6,015 nt of DNA from an uncultured Actinomycetes bacterium (lineage in GTDB: Bacteria; Actinomycetota; Actinomycetes; Nanopelagicales; Nanopelagicaceae): assembly GCA_903898855.1 (NCBI GenBank), contig CAIUHB010000250.1:1-6015 (forward strand), in the 5' to 3' direction. Each line of letters begins with the position of its first letter. The stretch's first letter is position 1. Below, piece after piece: positions 5,654 through 6,015 of this stretch. The translations under genes and the position numbers were made by a program. The notes below the pieces were generated by a model, which saw only the letters and a list, made by a program, of their open reading frames with translations, was not told the DNA's origin and made no database searches.

Positions 5654-6015
5654 GTGGCAGATAAAAAAGGTAAAGATGGCGGCTTGCGCGGTCTAGTAAT
5701 TGGAATGGTTGTTTTTGTTGTTGCCATCGGCGGTATTTTTACGGTGGTCTCAAATAAGAGTAATGATCACGCTGCCACACCTAGCTCAGTAGTTAAGGCA
5801 AACGGCTACGGAATCGCCTTCAACGATTCTGGTAAGCCACAAGTTGATATTTGGGAAGATTTCCAATGTCCTATCTGCCAACACTTTGAATCCATTAACC
5901 ACTCATATATAGAATCTTTAGCGCGCGGCAATAAGGTGAAGGTTGTTTTTCACCCGCTCTCATTTATTGGCGCTGAATCAATCTTGGCGGCAAATGCAGC
6001 GGCCTGCGCAGCTGA
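5654..6015 (+). CDS. Membrane-anchored DsbA-like thiol oxidoreductase, N-terminal part (3' end outside window)
   Basis: The frame stays open to the right edge, giving 120 residues of a protein that is probably over 200 long. The layout is a short basic cytoplasmic start (MADKKGKDGGLRG), one transmembrane anchor at about residues 12-32, a polar linker (SNKSNDHAATPSS), then a thioredoxin-fold domain beginning near residue 50. The strand QVDIWEDF leads into the active site CPIC (Cys72, Cys75), followed by QHFES. VKVVFHPLSF (95-104) is the usual next strand, and AANAAACAA begins the inserted helical domain of DsbA/BdbD-type proteins. It is expected to act on the outer face of the membrane, forming or isomerising disulfides in exported proteins. 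The start is GTG 5654 on ribosome-binding-site spacing; the ATG at 5648 would add two residues. The MauE-like membrane protein just upstream is a plausible redox partner. The substrate is unknown. Confidence 0.88.
   Translation, partial: MADKKGKDGGLRGLVIGMVVFVVAIGGIFTVVSNKSNDHAATPSSVVKANGYGIAFNDSGKPQVDIWEDFQCPICQHFESINHSYIESLARGNKVKVVFHPLSFIGAESILAANAAACAA

Overview
The window is a compact, entirely plus-strand block of biosynthetic genes. It most resembles a low- to mid-GC actinobacterium. The his gene order (hisD-hisC-hisB-hisH-hisA-hisF-hisI) is the actinobacterial one. The HisA protein is of the PriA type, and the MauE-like and DsbA-like membrane redox genes downstream are also of actinobacterial style. 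Base composition by eye is near 50% GC, low for most actinobacteria. Together with very tight gene packing, this suggests a streamlined aquatic lineage such as the freshwater acI group (Nanopelagicales, 'Ca. Planktophila'-like). That placement is an inference from memory of family features, not a database result.

Region 1 (1-4928) is a histidine operon. It runs from the 3' part of hisD (cut by the left edge) through hisC, hisB, hisH, hisA/priA and hisF to hisI. Four junctions are 4-nt stop/start overlaps: hisD/hisC, hisB/hisH, hisH/hisA and hisA/hisF. hisF and hisI are 9 nt apart. Only hisC/hisB has a real gap (52 nt), and it carries a clear Shine-Dalgarno sequence. The genes encode the cyclohydrolase step (HisI), the ProFAR isomerase (HisA/PriA), the two-subunit IGP synthase (HisF cyclase with HisH glutaminase), the dehydratase (HisB), the aminotransferase (HisC) and the final dehydrogenase (HisD). 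HisG, HisE and histidinol-phosphate phosphatase are not in the window. HisB is the short monofunctional form, so the phosphatase must be encoded elsewhere.

Region 2 (4928-6015) is a membrane and redox segment in the same direction. A 59-residue single-pass membrane protein starts at the last base of the hisI stop codon (TAATG). It is followed by a four-helix MauE/DoxX-like protein with a Cys-Gly-Cys motif, then by the N-terminal part of a membrane-anchored DsbA-like thiol oxidoreductase with a CPIC active site, cut by the right edge. The last two probably form an extracytoplasmic thiol-redox pair. There are no RNA genes, mobile elements, CRISPR arrays, long repeats or convincing terminators, and no gene-free stretch longer than 300 bases.

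The most useful second-look items are the small membrane ORF with its W-x-x-L-x-x-G-E-D-P-T tail, the sequence support for a bifunctional PriA, and several start-codon decisions (hisH TTG, hisF ATG, the MauE-like protein, the DsbA-like protein). I do not see a clearly novel biological system.
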